Shown piece after piece: positions 8,602-16,163 of a stretch of 64,000 nt of DNA (its first letter is position 1; every line of letters begins with the position of its first letter). Both the position numbers and the translations under genes were made by a program. Location of the stretch: NCBI GenBank assembly GCA_934394855.1, contig CAKRRH010000008.1, positions 6,451-70,450 on the forward strand. The letters are read 5' to 3'. This stretch comes from an uncultured Eubacteriales bacterium (GTDB lineage: Bacteria > Bacillota > Clostridia > Oscillospirales > Acutalibacteraceae). A model generated the notes under the pieces. That model saw only the letters and a program-made list of their open reading frames with translations, made no database searches and was not told where the DNA came from.

Positions 8602-9032
8602 GCAACAACATCAACAACATTATGAGCGATACGGTTGATAAGATTAAATCGATGGCGTCGGTTGACACAATAATCGGCGACCCGGTTGACCTCGGCGACG
8701 GAATCAGAGTTATCCCGGTTTCAAAGGTATCATATGGCTTTGCCTCGGGCGGTTCGGACATTCCGACCTCAAAAACTCAAAAGGAAGTATTCGGCGGTGG
8801 CGGCGGTGCCGGCATGACCGTTACTCCGGTTGCGTTTTTGGTGCTTCAAAACGGCAATGTCAAAATGCTGAATGTTGACATGACCCCAAGCTCGCTTGAT
8901 AAGGCAGTCGAGTTGATTCCGGATATGTTTGACCGTGTCGTGGGCATGATCAATAACGCTAAATCAAAGACAACCAAGCTTGATGACAGCGAGATCGTCG
9001 AAAAAGCGAAAGAAGAAATGAACAAAAAATAA
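8598..9032 (+). CDS. Sporulation protein of the GerW/YtfJ family
   Basis: A 144-residue protein with the family core VIPVSKVSYGFASGGSD and the Gly-rich FGGGGGAGMTVTPVAFLV. B. subtilis GerW (YtfJ) is a forespore protein needed for normal germination. The start ATG overlaps the end of the DUF2953 gene (ATGA), and the SD AAAGGAAT is within that gene. The order scpA-scpB-DUF2953-gerW-dac is a recognised conserved block. Confidence 0.9.
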   Translation: MSNNINNIMSDTVDKIKSMASVDTIIGDPVDLGDGIRVIPVSKVSYGFASGGSDIPTSKTQKEVFGGGGGAGMTVTPVAFLVLQNGNVKMLNVDMTPSSLDKAVELIPDMFDRVVGMINNAKSKTTKLDDSEIVEKAKEEMNKK

Positions 9033-9087
9033 TTTTACAACATTTCTTGTAACCGAGCGATAGAAATAATCATGCAATTTACAACCG

Positions 9088-9119
9088 CCTGCCGCATATA
9101 TCTGATTATGGCAGGTGAT
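9088..9119 (+). promoter_or_regulatory. Hairpin overlapping the carboxypeptidase ribosome-binding site
   Basis: CCTGCC (9088-9093) pairs with GGCAGG (9110-9115). The second arm includes the start of the AGGTGA ribosome-binding site of the gene starting at 9124. Folding would mask the site. There is no evidence for a ligand. Confidence 0.3.
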
Positions 9120-9123
9120 TGTT

Positions 9124-10251
9124 TTGATTAGAAAATTTTCGGCAGTTGTAATATGCGTTATTTTGTGTTTTTCGACATTTAACCACTGCGCATTCGCTTA
9201 TTCCGCACAGTGCTATGTGCTCTATGACCCAGAAAGCGGTCGTGTTCTTGACGGACGCAATGCAAAAATGCATCATTCAATGGCAAGCACCACTAAGATC
9301 ATGACGGCATTGCTTTTGTGTGAGGACGGAAATCTTCATAAAATCGTAACGGTGAACGCAAAAGCCGTCAGAGTCGAGGGTACATCAGTCGGATTGAAAG
9401 ACGGCGACAAAATTACACGGGAAGCGCTTTTATACGGGCTTTTGCTTGAATCGGGCAACGATGCCGCAAATGCTATCGCATATGAGCTCGGCGGAAATAT
9501 CAAAAATTTTGCTAAGATGATGAATGACCGTGCAAAGCTGATCGGCATGACAGGCACGCATTTTGTAACGCCGTCCGGGCTTGACGATAAGGCGCATTAT
9601 ACTACCGCATATGACATGGCGCTGCTTGCCGCAGCTGCCATGAACAACGATTCATTCAGAGCTGCTTGTTCAAGCAAAACATACCGTGCGGTTTATAACG
9701 GCGAAAATTCAACAAGAACATATTCAAACCACAACCGATTACTATATTCCCTTGAGGGTGCCGAAGGAATAAAAACGGGATTTACCAAAAAATCGGGCAG
9801 ATGTCTTGTGTCGTCATGCAAAAGATTCGGCAAACGGCTGATTGCGGTAACACTTAATGCAGGTGACGATTGGAACGACCATAAAGCGCTCTATGATTAT
9901 GGATTTTCACAATATGAAAAGGTTGTTTTGGACAGCAAATTTGATTTTAAACCGCTGTGCGTTGCAGGCGGCAAAGAATCATGCGTAAAACTGAGCGCAA
10001 AGCCTGTTGAAATAATGCTTCACAAGGACGAAATTTCCCGTGCGGAATATATAATCGAGCAGCCTCGGTTTGTCTATGCTCCCCTGCTTTGCTCGGAATG
10101 CGTCGGATATGTTCGGTGGTATGTAAACGGCAGAGAAGTCGCAAAATCCGAAATAATGACGGAAAACGCTGTTGCAAAGCAAGATATTAACGAGCCGAAT
10201 GTCGGCGAAATAATTTTAAACTGGATAAAAATAATGATTAGTTTCAGCTAA
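9124..10251 (+). CDS. D-alanyl-D-alanine carboxypeptidase (DacF/PBP5 type)
   Basis: About 375 residues with a signal peptide, the SxxK catalytic motif STTK (in SMASTTKIMTA), the SGN motif (LLESGNDAAN) and KTG (GIKTGFTKKSG), then a C-terminal PBP5 beta domain (about 275-360). It trims the terminal D-Ala from peptidoglycan stem peptides. The TTG at 9124 fits AGGTGAT (9113-9119) better than the GTG at 9115, which overlaps that site. It follows gerW, which suggests a DacF/DacB-like spore cortex role, though a vegetative role is possible. Confidence 0.9.
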   Translation: MIRKFSAVVICVILCFSTFNHCAFAYSAQCYVLYDPESGRVLDGRNAKMHHSMASTTKIMTALLLCEDGNLHKIVTVNAKAVRVEGTSVGLKDGDKITREALLYGLLLESGNDAANAIAYELGGNIKNFAKMMNDRAKLIGMTGTHFVTPSGLDDKAHYTTAYDMALLAAAAMNNDSFRAACSSKTYRAVYNGENSTRTYSNHNRLLYSLEGAEGIKTGFTKKSGRCLVSSCKRFGKRLIAVTLNAGDDWNDHKALYDYGFSQYEKVVLDSKFDFKPLCVAGGKESCVKLSAKPVEIMLHKDEISRAEYIIEQPRFVYAPLLCSECVGYVRWYVNGREVAKSEIMTENAVAKQDINEPNVGEIILNWIKIMISFS

Positions 10252-10271
10252 ATGAAAGGAATTTTTAAACT

Positions 10272-11051
10272 ATGGCAAACGAGCCTGTCAGACTTCAAAA
10301 ATATATGTCGGAATGCGGAATATGCTCAAGGCGCAAAGCCGAAGAGATGATTGCCGACGGAAAAGTCAAGGTAAATGGAAGAGTTGCCTCGATCGGCGAT
10401 AAAATCATGCCGAGAAAGGACAAAGTGACCGTTTCGGGTCAGCTCATTAAATATGACGGCAGCGACAGACGATATATCATGCTCCACAAGCCCCGTGGTT
10501 TTGTCACGACAATGGATGATGAGCTTGACAGAAAATGCATAACCATGCTGACCGAAGATGTCGGAACACGGGTTTATCCCGTCGGCAGACTTGACAAGCA
10601 AAGCGAGGGTCTGATTTTGCTGACAAACGACGGTCAATTTGCAAACATGATGACTCACCCGAAGTGTCATGTGCCTAAAACATACCGTGTGACGGTCAGA
10701 CCGCCGATGAGTGATGAGCAAATGCTAAAGCTCATGGAAGGCGTGACGCTCGATGACGGATATGTTACAGCGCCGGCCGAGGTCACGGTCGCAGTCAATG
10801 AGGACAACCGCATTGTTTTGATGATGACGATATATGAGGGCAAAAACCGCCAGATCAGAAGAATGTGCGAGGCTGTCGGGCTGGAGCTTATCAGGCTCAA
10901 ACGCACCGCAATCGGCGAGCTCCGTTTAGGTATGCTGCCGCAGGGTAAATGGCGTGATTTGACCGACCTTGAGGTTCGCTCGCTCTATTCATTTGCAAAG
11001 CGTGAAACAGCAACCCCGAAATCCACAAAGAAAAGAAGGCGAAGAAGATGA
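10272..11051 (+). CDS. Pseudouridine synthase of the RluB/RsuA family
   Basis: A 259-residue protein: S4 RNA-binding domain (about 5-60, LQKYMSECGICSRRKAEEMI), then the RsuA/RluB/E/F catalytic domain with the catalytic aspartate in GRLDKQSEGLILLTNDG (about residue 102) and the EGKNRQIRRMCEAVG motif. It isomerises a uridine in rRNA, by length and sequence most likely in 23S rRNA (RluB). A basic C-terminal tail rich in Lys/Arg ends the protein. It overlaps the next small gene by four bases. Confidence 0.92.
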   Translation: MANEPVRLQKYMSECGICSRRKAEEMIADGKVKVNGRVASIGDKIMPRKDKVTVSGQLIKYDGSDRRYIMLHKPRGFVTTMDDELDRKCITMLTEDVGTRVYPVGRLDKQSEGLILLTNDGQFANMMTHPKCHVPKTYRVTVRPPMSDEQMLKLMEGVTLDDGYVTAPAEVTVAVNEDNRIVLMMTIYEGKNRQIRRMCEAVGLELIRLKRTAIGELRLGMLPQGKWRDLTDLEVRSLYSFAKRETATPKSTKKRRRRR

Positions 11052-11392
11052 TCAAAATTTCGCTTGCCGACGATAAAATCAAAAATAAATATTCAATCGA
11101 AAATGACGCATATGTTGTTTTGGATAATGATGATATGATTTGCGGATGTGAGTTTAAAATGAATCCGCCCTCTGTTACGCTTTGCAGAATATACGGTGAT
11201 GATTTAACTTTGCTTGACGGAGTAATTCGCCAAACGCTAAGCTACAGTCTTGACCATGAATGTCCTAATGCCGAGTTTGACGGTGAAATCCGGAAATTGT
11301 TATTTAAGTTAAATATTATTAAGAAAAATAATCAACAAACACTTGATATTTTGGAATTTTTCACAAAACTTAATTGTGTTGAAAAATTTTAA
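11048..11392 (+). CDS. Uncharacterised 114-residue protein
   Basis: Not recognised. The protein starts inside the end of the rluB-like gene (ATGA overlap) and is therefore probably a real, co-translated gene. It is a soluble alpha/beta sequence without a signal peptide, with three cysteines (in CGCEF and LCRI) and a Phe/Leu-rich C-terminus. The pattern YVVLDNDDMICGCEF then LLDGVIRQTLSYSLDHE faintly recalls a small acetyltransferase-like fold, but no catalytic motif can be seen. The next feature is the promoter of tRNA-Lys only 10 bases downstream. Confidence 0.6.
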   Translation: MIKISLADDKIKNKYSIENDAYVVLDNDDMICGCEFKMNPPSVTLCRIYGDDLTLLDGVIRQTLSYSLDHECPNAEFDGEIRKLLFKLNIIKKNNQQTLDILEFFTKLNCVEKF

Positions 11393-11401
11393 AAAAAATC
11401 C

Positions 11402-11430
11402 TTGACAAGAAGCGTTATAGTTGATATAAT
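11402..11430 (+). promoter_or_regulatory. Consensus promoter of tRNA-Lys
   Basis: A perfect TTGACA (11402-11407), 17-base spacer and TATAAT (11425-11430). The expected start is near 11437, just before the tRNA at 11446. Confidence 0.9.
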
Positions 11431-11445
11431 AGTTCTTGTCGCTAC

Positions 11446-11521
11446 GAGTTATTAGCTCAGTTGGCAGAGCACCTGACTTTTAATCAGGGTGTCCGGGGTT
11501 CAAATCCCCGATAGCTCACCA
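11446..11521 (+). tRNA. tRNA-Lys (anticodon TTT)
   Basis: A 76-base cloverleaf: acceptor arms GAGTTAT (11446-11452) and ATAGCTC (11511-11517), a D-arm with GCTCAGTTGGCAGAGC, an anticodon loop CTTTTAA carrying TTT, a T-arm with GGTTCAAATCC and an encoded CCA end (11519-11521). Confidence 0.96.
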
Positions 11522-11560
11522 TACCCTGTGGAGTCAAGCTTCACAGGGTATCTTCTTTTA
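11521..11560 (+). terminator. Intrinsic terminator of tRNA-Lys
   Basis: ATACCCTGTG (11521-11530) pairs with CACAGGGTAT (11542-11551), followed by CTTCTTTTA. It starts at the last base of the CCA end, so the tRNA is transcribed as a single-gene unit. Confidence 0.8.
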
Positions 11561-11587
11561 TCAAAGCGACATTTATACATATTAGTT

Positions 11588-11684
11588 TGAGTAGGATTAT
11601 GAGCGTAAAGTGCCACATGAACGGGGAGTTGTCATGCGGACGAAAAGCGAAACGCTTGCGGTTCATAATTCGCATCCCGCTGAC
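11588..11684 (+). ncRNA. Tetrahydrofolate (THF) riboswitch, folT type
   Basis: The leader holds the conserved pieces of the THF aptamer in order: GAGTAGG, GCGTAAAGTGCC, GAACGGGGAGTTGTC, GCGGACGAAAAGCGA, CGCTTGCGGTTC and the closing CGCATCCCGCTG (11671-11682). This motif is known upstream of folT and folate synthesis genes in Firmicutes and binds reduced folates. The gene it precedes is a FolT transporter, which agrees. Control probably acts on translation (see 11706-11746). Confidence 0.9.
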
Positions 11685-11705
11685 TTATAATATGAAGACT
11701 TATCT

Positions 11706-11746
11706 CTCCCTATTATACAGCGTGAAATTCATCGCATAAAGGGAGG
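11706..11746 (+). promoter_or_regulatory. Expression platform: anti-Shine-Dalgarno pairing before folT
   Basis: CTCCCT (11706-11711) is complementary to AGGGAG (11740-11745) in the ribosome-binding site AGGGAGG of folT. The pairing would hide the site. No T-rich terminator is present between the aptamer and the ATG at 11754, so translational control by the THF riboswitch is inferred. Confidence 0.6.
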
Positions 11747-11753
11747 TTTTTTT

Positions 11754-12320
11754 ATGCAAACAAAACTCGAACAAAAAGAAAAGCAAAAAATCACAGGAAA
11801 GGTTGCCACCAAAACGATCGCAATTTTAGGTGTGCTGACGGCGCTCGGCGTAATATGCACAATGCCGTTCCCCTATGGACTGACGATTCGTTTCGGCAAC
11901 TCAATCAAGCTCTCTTTCACATTTCTGGTCGTTGCGCTTGCCGCAAGAAAATACGGCCCGATTGCAGGCGGAGTTGTCGCTGGTCTTGCCGACATCATCC
12001 AGACACTGGTTTCCGGATATGGCGCACCGAACCCGCTGATATGCCTGTCAGGCATTTTGGGCGGTGTAATATATGGACTGTGCCTACACAAAAAAGCGTC
12101 GTTCACAAGGGTTCTGATCGCCGTTTTGACTAAAATGATAATCTGCTCTGCCCTGCTTACGACTTTGGCTTTGTCGCTGATGTACGGCGCACCGTTCATT
12201 GCAAAATTGATCGAGCGTTTGCCCCAGCTTCTCACAATGACGGTAATCGAAATCGTTGTTATGTATGTTCTTTTTGTAAAAACAAATATTCTTGTAAAGA
12301 TAAAATATCTCGACGAATAA
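11754..12320 (+). CDS. folT: Folate-specific ECF transporter S component
   Basis: A 188-residue membrane protein with about six helices. GLTIRFGNSIKLSFTFLVVALAA and YGPIAGGVVAGLADIIQTL are typical of FolT S components. The S protein binds folate and docks onto the shared EcfAA'T module, which is not encoded here. An N-terminal Lys/Gln-rich stretch precedes the first helix. Single gene, under the THF riboswitch, ending at a bidirectional terminator at 12343-12378. Confidence 0.92.
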   Translation: MQTKLEQKEKQKITGKVATKTIAILGVLTALGVICTMPFPYGLTIRFGNSIKLSFTFLVVALAARKYGPIAGGVVAGLADIIQTLVSGYGAPNPLICLSGILGGVIYGLCLHKKASFTRVLIAVLTKMIICSALLTTLALSLMYGAPFIAKLIERLPQLLTMTVIEIVVMYVLFVKTNILVKIKYLDE

Positions 12321-12342
12321 TAACTCCCGAAAAGTCTAAACA

Positions 12343-12378
12343 AAAAACTGCGATGAACAATAATTCATCGCAGTTTTT
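12343..12378. terminator. Bidirectional terminator between folT and the YesL-like gene
   Basis: A perfect 15-bp stem, AAAAACTGCGATGAA (12343-12357) against its complement at 12364-12378, with A and T runs on both flanks. It serves the convergent genes on both strands. Confidence 0.85.
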
Positions 12379-12398
12379 GTTATATATGAGAAATCACA

Positions 12399-13430
12399 TC
12401 AGAAATTTCGTTTGTATTTTGATTTGATATGCTCTTTTTGTTCTTGCGTCAATTTTTCTTCTCCGGAATCTATCGGCTCTTTATCGGAAAAAATCGCTTC
12501 CTTATCGATTGCGGAACGGTGAACCATTCTGCCGTTTAAATAAACATATTCCGACTCGTTTTCGTCTCTTTCGGGCGCAATATAATCAAGCGTGTCGCCT
12601 GTGTCAACATTGCCTTTGTTGCCCTCCGCCGTTTCTTCGGGGTGGTCTTTATAATATGGGTCAAGAATATATTTCTTGATTGAGGGAAACGTGAAGAACG
12701 ATGTTGTATAAAAAATGAATCCGAAGAATAAAAGCAGGAAGAACGAGATTACAAGACCGTATATAAGGGCGTTTTTCCAATATATCGTGTAGATGCACAG
12801 TTCATATACCGCCGCACAGAAAACACCCAAAATCGCCGTTAAAGCGAGGTTTTTCAGCAAGCACAAAAATGAGAATATCACCGCATTTTTGAACAACTCT
12901 CTGATTTTGAGTTTAAGCGTTACGCACATCATATAAAGATAGTAGCTCATGAACAAAACTATCAGCGCAACGAACAGCGCAACGCCGAGTCCGATCACAT
13001 AAAAGATATGAGTGCTGCCCTCAGTTGCGTTCATTCCGCTGTAATAGAACGGAATCGCAACATAAAGCCCCCAGATTACAACATATTGGAACAAGGCGAT
13101 CACGGTGGACTGCTTCCAGTTGTTTTTTAGCGCAAGTTTAAAATCCTCCGCCATGAAGCCCGGCTCACGGCGAACATAATCACGGCACAGCGTTGTAACC
13201 GCCGCTGTGATCGGACCGAGCGCCACAAGCGGCAAAAGCGCAATCGGTGCTAAATATGCCGTCAGCTTGAACACCGAGAACAAGAGATATGCAAGTACGC
13301 ACGAAATTACAAGCAAAATTGTCAAAGCGGAAAAATAGATGACATTGAGCAGTAATATTTTGAAAAACTTTTCTTTATATATCTCAAAATATACGAGCAG
13401 CGAATTTTTTTCAAGAGTTTTCTTTGCCAA
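12399..13430 (-). CDS. YesL/DUF624-like polytopic membrane protein
   Basis: 343 residues with about six membrane helices between residues 20 and 260, and a charged C-terminal cytoplasmic tail (about 265-343, rich in Glu, Asp and Lys). The stretch LLPLVALGPITAAVTTLCRDYVRREPGFMAEDFKLALKNNWK resembles the DUF624/YesL family, whose members often accompany sugar transporters or two-component systems; function unknown. It starts 18 bases after the Xer recombinase gene on the same strand. The family call is moderate because the tail is longer than usual. Confidence 0.65.
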   Translation of the reverse strand: MAKKTLEKNSLLVYFEIYKEKFFKILLLNVIYFSALTILLVISCVLAYLLFSVFKLTAYLAPIALLPLVALGPITAAVTTLCRDYVRREPGFMAEDFKLALKNNWKQSTVIALFQYVVIWGLYVAIPFYYSGMNATEGSTHIFYVIGLGVALFVALIVLFMSYYLYMMCVTLKLKIRELFKNAVIFSFLCLLKNLALTAILGVFCAAVYELCIYTIYWKNALIYGLVISFFLLLFFGFIFYTTSFFTFPSIKKYILDPYYKDHPEETAEGNKGNVDTGDTLDYIAPERDENESEYVYLNGRMVHRSAIDKEAIFSDKEPIDSGEEKLTQEQKEHIKSKYKRNF

Positions 13431-13448
13431 TTTGTAAGTCCTCCGTAA

Positions 13449-14342
13449 TTATCGGTGTGCGCCGGCTTTTGGGTGAAATTTATTATATGAATTTTCATAT
13501 TTGCGGTTGATTATCTGCGTATAAACGGCAGTTGACGAATTGCCCGAATGACCGAGCATTTCCTTGACATCGCGTATTCCTGCGCCGTTTTCAAGCAAAT
13601 GTGTCGCAAATGAATGACGAATGGTATGCGGTGTAATGTCTTTATCAATGTTAGCCGCCGCAGCATAGCCTTTAATTATTTTCCAAAAGCCCTGACGCGT
13701 CAGCCTTTCGCCGTTAAGGTTCAAAAACAACGCCTTTTCTTTTCTGTCAGTCGTGATTATCGGCCGAACACGGGTCAGATAATCTTCGACCGTATGTATC
13801 GCTTCCTTATAAACAGGAATAACTCTGTCCGCCTTTTGTGAACGGCAATGAATTATCGAAACCGACAGGTTTATGTCGTCGATGTCGAGATCAATCATTT
13901 CGGTAACTCTGATTCCAGTTGCATACATCAGTTCCAAAATCGCTTTATCTCTGCACCCTCGAAAAGTTGATATATCAGGCTGTTCGAGCAGTCTGTCAAC
14001 CTCTTTTTGAGTCAAGATCTCGGGCAGTTTTTTCTCAGCGTGCTGAGGTTTAATGTCCTTTGTCGGGTTTACATCGATCATGTCGCTGTAGATCATGAAT
14101 TGATAAAACGAGCGGATCGAAGCAAGACACCGAGTGATGGTTGCGGCGGTTTTGCCGTTTTTCTGCAATACCTTAAGATATTTTGAAATATCGTCGCTTG
14201 TTGCTACTGCCGGTTCAATCGAATATTTATCGCAAAAGTCAATATATCCCCTAACATCACGCAAATAAGAGTCAACGGTGTTCGCCGATGACCTTTTTAC
14301 ATTTGTAAGATAATTCTGATAAAGCGATATATAGTCCGCCAT
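13449..14342 (-). CDS. Tyrosine recombinase of the XerC/XerD family
   Basis: About 297 residues: a SAM-like N-terminal core-binding domain (about 1-85) and a catalytic domain with the full set of residues: Arg in ATGIRVTEM, Lys in SQKADRVIPV, HTIRHSFATH (His and Arg), LGHSGNSSTAVYTQI (His and nucleophile Tyr). Chromosomal Xer proteins resolve chromosome dimers at dif. The ATG at 14342 follows AAGGATGG, so the longer reading frame to 14390 is not used. It sits behind spoIIM, as xerD/ripX does in Bacillus, so this is likely the housekeeping recombinase and not that of a mobile element. Confidence 0.9.
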   Translation of the reverse strand: MADYISLYQNYLTNVKRSSANTVDSYLRDVRGYIDFCDKYSIEPAVATSDDISKYLKVLQKNGKTAATITRCLASIRSFYQFMIYSDMIDVNPTKDIKPQHAEKKLPEILTQKEVDRLLEQPDISTFRGCRDKAILELMYATGIRVTEMIDLDIDDINLSVSIIHCRSQKADRVIPVYKEAIHTVEDYLTRVRPIITTDRKEKALFLNLNGERLTRQGFWKIIKGYAAAANIDKDITPHTIRHSFATHLLENGAGIRDVKEMLGHSGNSSTAVYTQIINRKYENSYNKFHPKAGAHR

Positions 14343-14362
14343 TTTTAAACCATCCTTAATAT

Positions 14363-14992
14363 TTATAAACTGAAAAATCGAATAAAGCAAACTGATAAAA
14401 CCGAATCGATCAATGATGATATTATCAAAATTCCGAATAATATTCCGAATTTTATTGAAAACCGTCTGAATGAAGCAAATATTAAAAGGTTGTGCTTTGC
14501 AGATGAGAGCAGGGAAAAATATTTTGCAGAAAAATGAAAGCTTTCAGCGCATGAAACAATCAAAACAAGCGACGAGATGAAATATGACGGAAACAATATC
14601 AGCGCAAAAAAGCCGATTCCGTAAAGCGCATAGGTATTATAGAGAAAGCCTGAGATCAGTCCTATGCAAAATCCCCGAAAGAGCGGCACAAACATACATA
14701 AAAAAATGCCGAACGAGCAGTTGCCGAGGATAAACAATGCAATGAGCCAGGGCGCTGTTGACAAAAGCGAATAGCCGAATGTTTCAAAGAATGATTGCGA
14801 AAGCCGAGCTTTGACCGAATTTTTGATAAAATCTCCGATTCCGTAAAAGCCTGCTCCTGAGCACAGCGATATTGCAAACGCTCCCAAAATCAGCCCTGTC
14901 ATAAACACAGCGCAGCTGATGAACAACAATAAATTGCCGCTGACAAAGCTTTTGAGCGTTCCTTTTTTATATAACGACGATAGATTAGTCAT
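14363..14992 (-). CDS. spoIIM: Stage II sporulation protein M
   Basis: About 209 residues with five hydrophobic segments and the SpoIIM pattern GLILGAFAI near the start, then FIKNSVKARLSQSFFETFGYS and FCIGLISGFLYNTYALYGIGFFALILFPSYFIS. With SpoIID and SpoIIP it drives engulfment by remodelling septal peptidoglycan. The ATG at 14992 has GGAGG 8 bases upstream; the TTG at 15010 lies before that site. The gene directly precedes the Xer recombinase. Confidence 0.88.
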   Translation of the reverse strand: MTNLSSLYKKGTLKSFVSGNLLLFISCAVFMTGLILGAFAISLCSGAGFYGIGDFIKNSVKARLSQSFFETFGYSLLSTAPWLIALFILGNCSFGIFLCMFVPLFRGFCIGLISGFLYNTYALYGIGFFALILFPSYFISSLVLIVSCAESFHFSAKYFSLLSSAKHNLLIFASFRRFSIKFGILFGILIISSLIDSVLSVCFIRFFSL

Positions 14993-15061
14993 ATTTTGTC
15001 CTCCGAACAACCTGTTACTAAAGAGATATGAACGAATCGGACAACTTATGACCGAAATATT

Positions 15062-15862
15062 TTATTTTGAAAGCTCCTCCGACCTTTTAGCGCAGGCAAC
15101 AAGCGCATTTTTGACAACATCGTCGAAATGGTCGCTGTCAAACGAACAAAGCGCCGCATAGGTCGTGCCGTTGGGAGATGTGACATTATCGATCAGCGTT
15201 TGAACCGAGGATTTTGTCATGTCGGTATTTTTGATCATCATGCAAGCGCCGAGCGCCGTTTGAACGGCAAGCTCGATCGATTTATCAAAAGACAGCCCCA
15301 AAAACTCTCCGCTTTGAGCCATATCCTTTATAAAGCGATAGACATATGCGGGACCGCTGCCCGAAACAGCCGTTACTGCGTCCATTTTGTCCTCTTCGGT
15401 TTCGATTGCAACATTTTTGCCGCCGAAAATCGAAAGCACAAAGCTAAATTCATCATCCGAAACAGGCATTTTTTTGCATAATCCTGACGCGCCGAATCCG
15501 ATTAGCATCGGAGTATTTGGCATAACTCTGATAACCTTAGCGTCAAATCCGAGCATAGCTTTGATTTTGTCGATTTTAACACCCGCCGCAATGCTGATGA
15601 AGCATTTATCGGGTGTGCTGACCGACTTGATTTCATCCAAAACAGACGGCAAAACCTGGGGCTTGACGCATAAAAATATGTAATCACTCTTAGTTACAAC
15701 ATCACGGTTTGAGTCGCAAACCGTTGCAAACGAACGATATTTTTCCAGCTTATCCGTGCTTTTTGACGAAAGAAAAAAGCTATAATCATCGGACGAATTT
15801 TTAACAGAGTCAATAATAGCACCGGCCATATTTCCGCCGGCGCCGATAAAACCAAGTTTCAT
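15062..15862 (-). CDS. proC: Pyrroline-5-carboxylate reductase
   Basis: 266 residues with the NAD(P)-binding start MKLGFIGAGGNMAGAII, the VIRVMPNTPMLIGFGASG segment and the C-terminal dimer domain containing the ProC signature around TVSGSGPAYVY-like AVSGSGPAYVYRFI and the MIKNTDMTKSSVQTLIDNVTSPNGTT region. It makes proline from P5C. It is a single gene with its own promoter (15919-15947). Confidence 0.95.
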   Translation of the reverse strand: MKLGFIGAGGNMAGAIIDSVKNSSDDYSFFLSSKSTDKLEKYRSFATVCDSNRDVVTKSDYIFLCVKPQVLPSVLDEIKSVSTPDKCFISIAAGVKIDKIKAMLGFDAKVIRVMPNTPMLIGFGASGLCKKMPVSDDEFSFVLSIFGGKNVAIETEEDKMDAVTAVSGSGPAYVYRFIKDMAQSGEFLGLSFDKSIELAVQTALGACMMIKNTDMTKSSVQTLIDNVTSPNGTTYAALCSFDSDHFDDVVKNALVACAKRSEELSK

Positions 15863-15918
15863 ATATATTACTCACTTCTAAATATTATGTAAATCAATTT
15901 ATACAATAAAGCCTTTAT

Positions 15919-15947
15919 ATTATACCAAATTATTTTAGTCATTGCAA
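15919..15947 (-). promoter_or_regulatory. Promoter of proC
   Basis: TTGCAA (15947-15942), 17-base spacer, TATAAT (15924-15919) on the minus strand, about 57 bases before the proC start. Confidence 0.75.
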
Positions 15948-16049
15948 GACGAATTTTCTATTTTTCGGACTTTTATAGATATACACAAAGTTATGTAAAT
16001 ATTTTTATGTTAAGTAGCTAAATCTTATGTAAACCTATAATGTTAACAA

Positions 16050-16091
16050 CTACAAGTAGTGTCATAAACTGATTATGTCTACCACTTGTAG
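16050..16091. repeat. Long imperfect hairpin
   Basis: CTACAAGT and ACTTGTAG form the outer stem of a 42-base near-palindrome, with interrupted pairing inside. It has no T run and stands next to a second hairpin, so it may be a regulatory or repeat structure and not a terminator. Confidence 0.45.
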
Positions 16092-16098
16092 AAAGATG

Positions 16099-16143
16099 TA
16101 ACGGTTCCTATTTTGCATTTTAGACAAAATATAAGGAACCGTT
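16099..16143 (-). terminator. Hairpin downstream of the cysteine desulfurase gene
   Basis: AACGGTTCC (from 16100) pairs with GGAACCGTT (ending 16143), and an inner CAAAAT/ATTTTG extends the stem. It lies 21 bases after the desulfurase stop on the minus strand. The T run after it is weak, so Rho-independent termination is likely but not certain. Confidence 0.5.
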
Positions 16144-16163
16144 AGATGAAATTCGACATAAAA

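Larger units (their letters stand above)
15863..16163. other. Intergenic region with proC promoter and two hairpins
   Basis: A stretch of 301 bases without a gene. It contains the proC promoter at 15919-15947 and two successive hairpins at 16050-16091 and 16099-16143. Otherwise it is AT-rich with no reading frame that looks real. Confidence 0.7.

Noticed and set aside
8598..9032. Low-complexity glycine repeat as a sequence artefact in the gerW gene
   Set aside because: The Gly-rich FGGGGGAG segment is a normal family feature of GerW/YtfJ.
13449..14342. Xer recombinase as marker of an integrated element
   Set aside because: The context (spoIIM neighbour, normal composition, no attachment repeats) is that of a housekeeping Xer gene.
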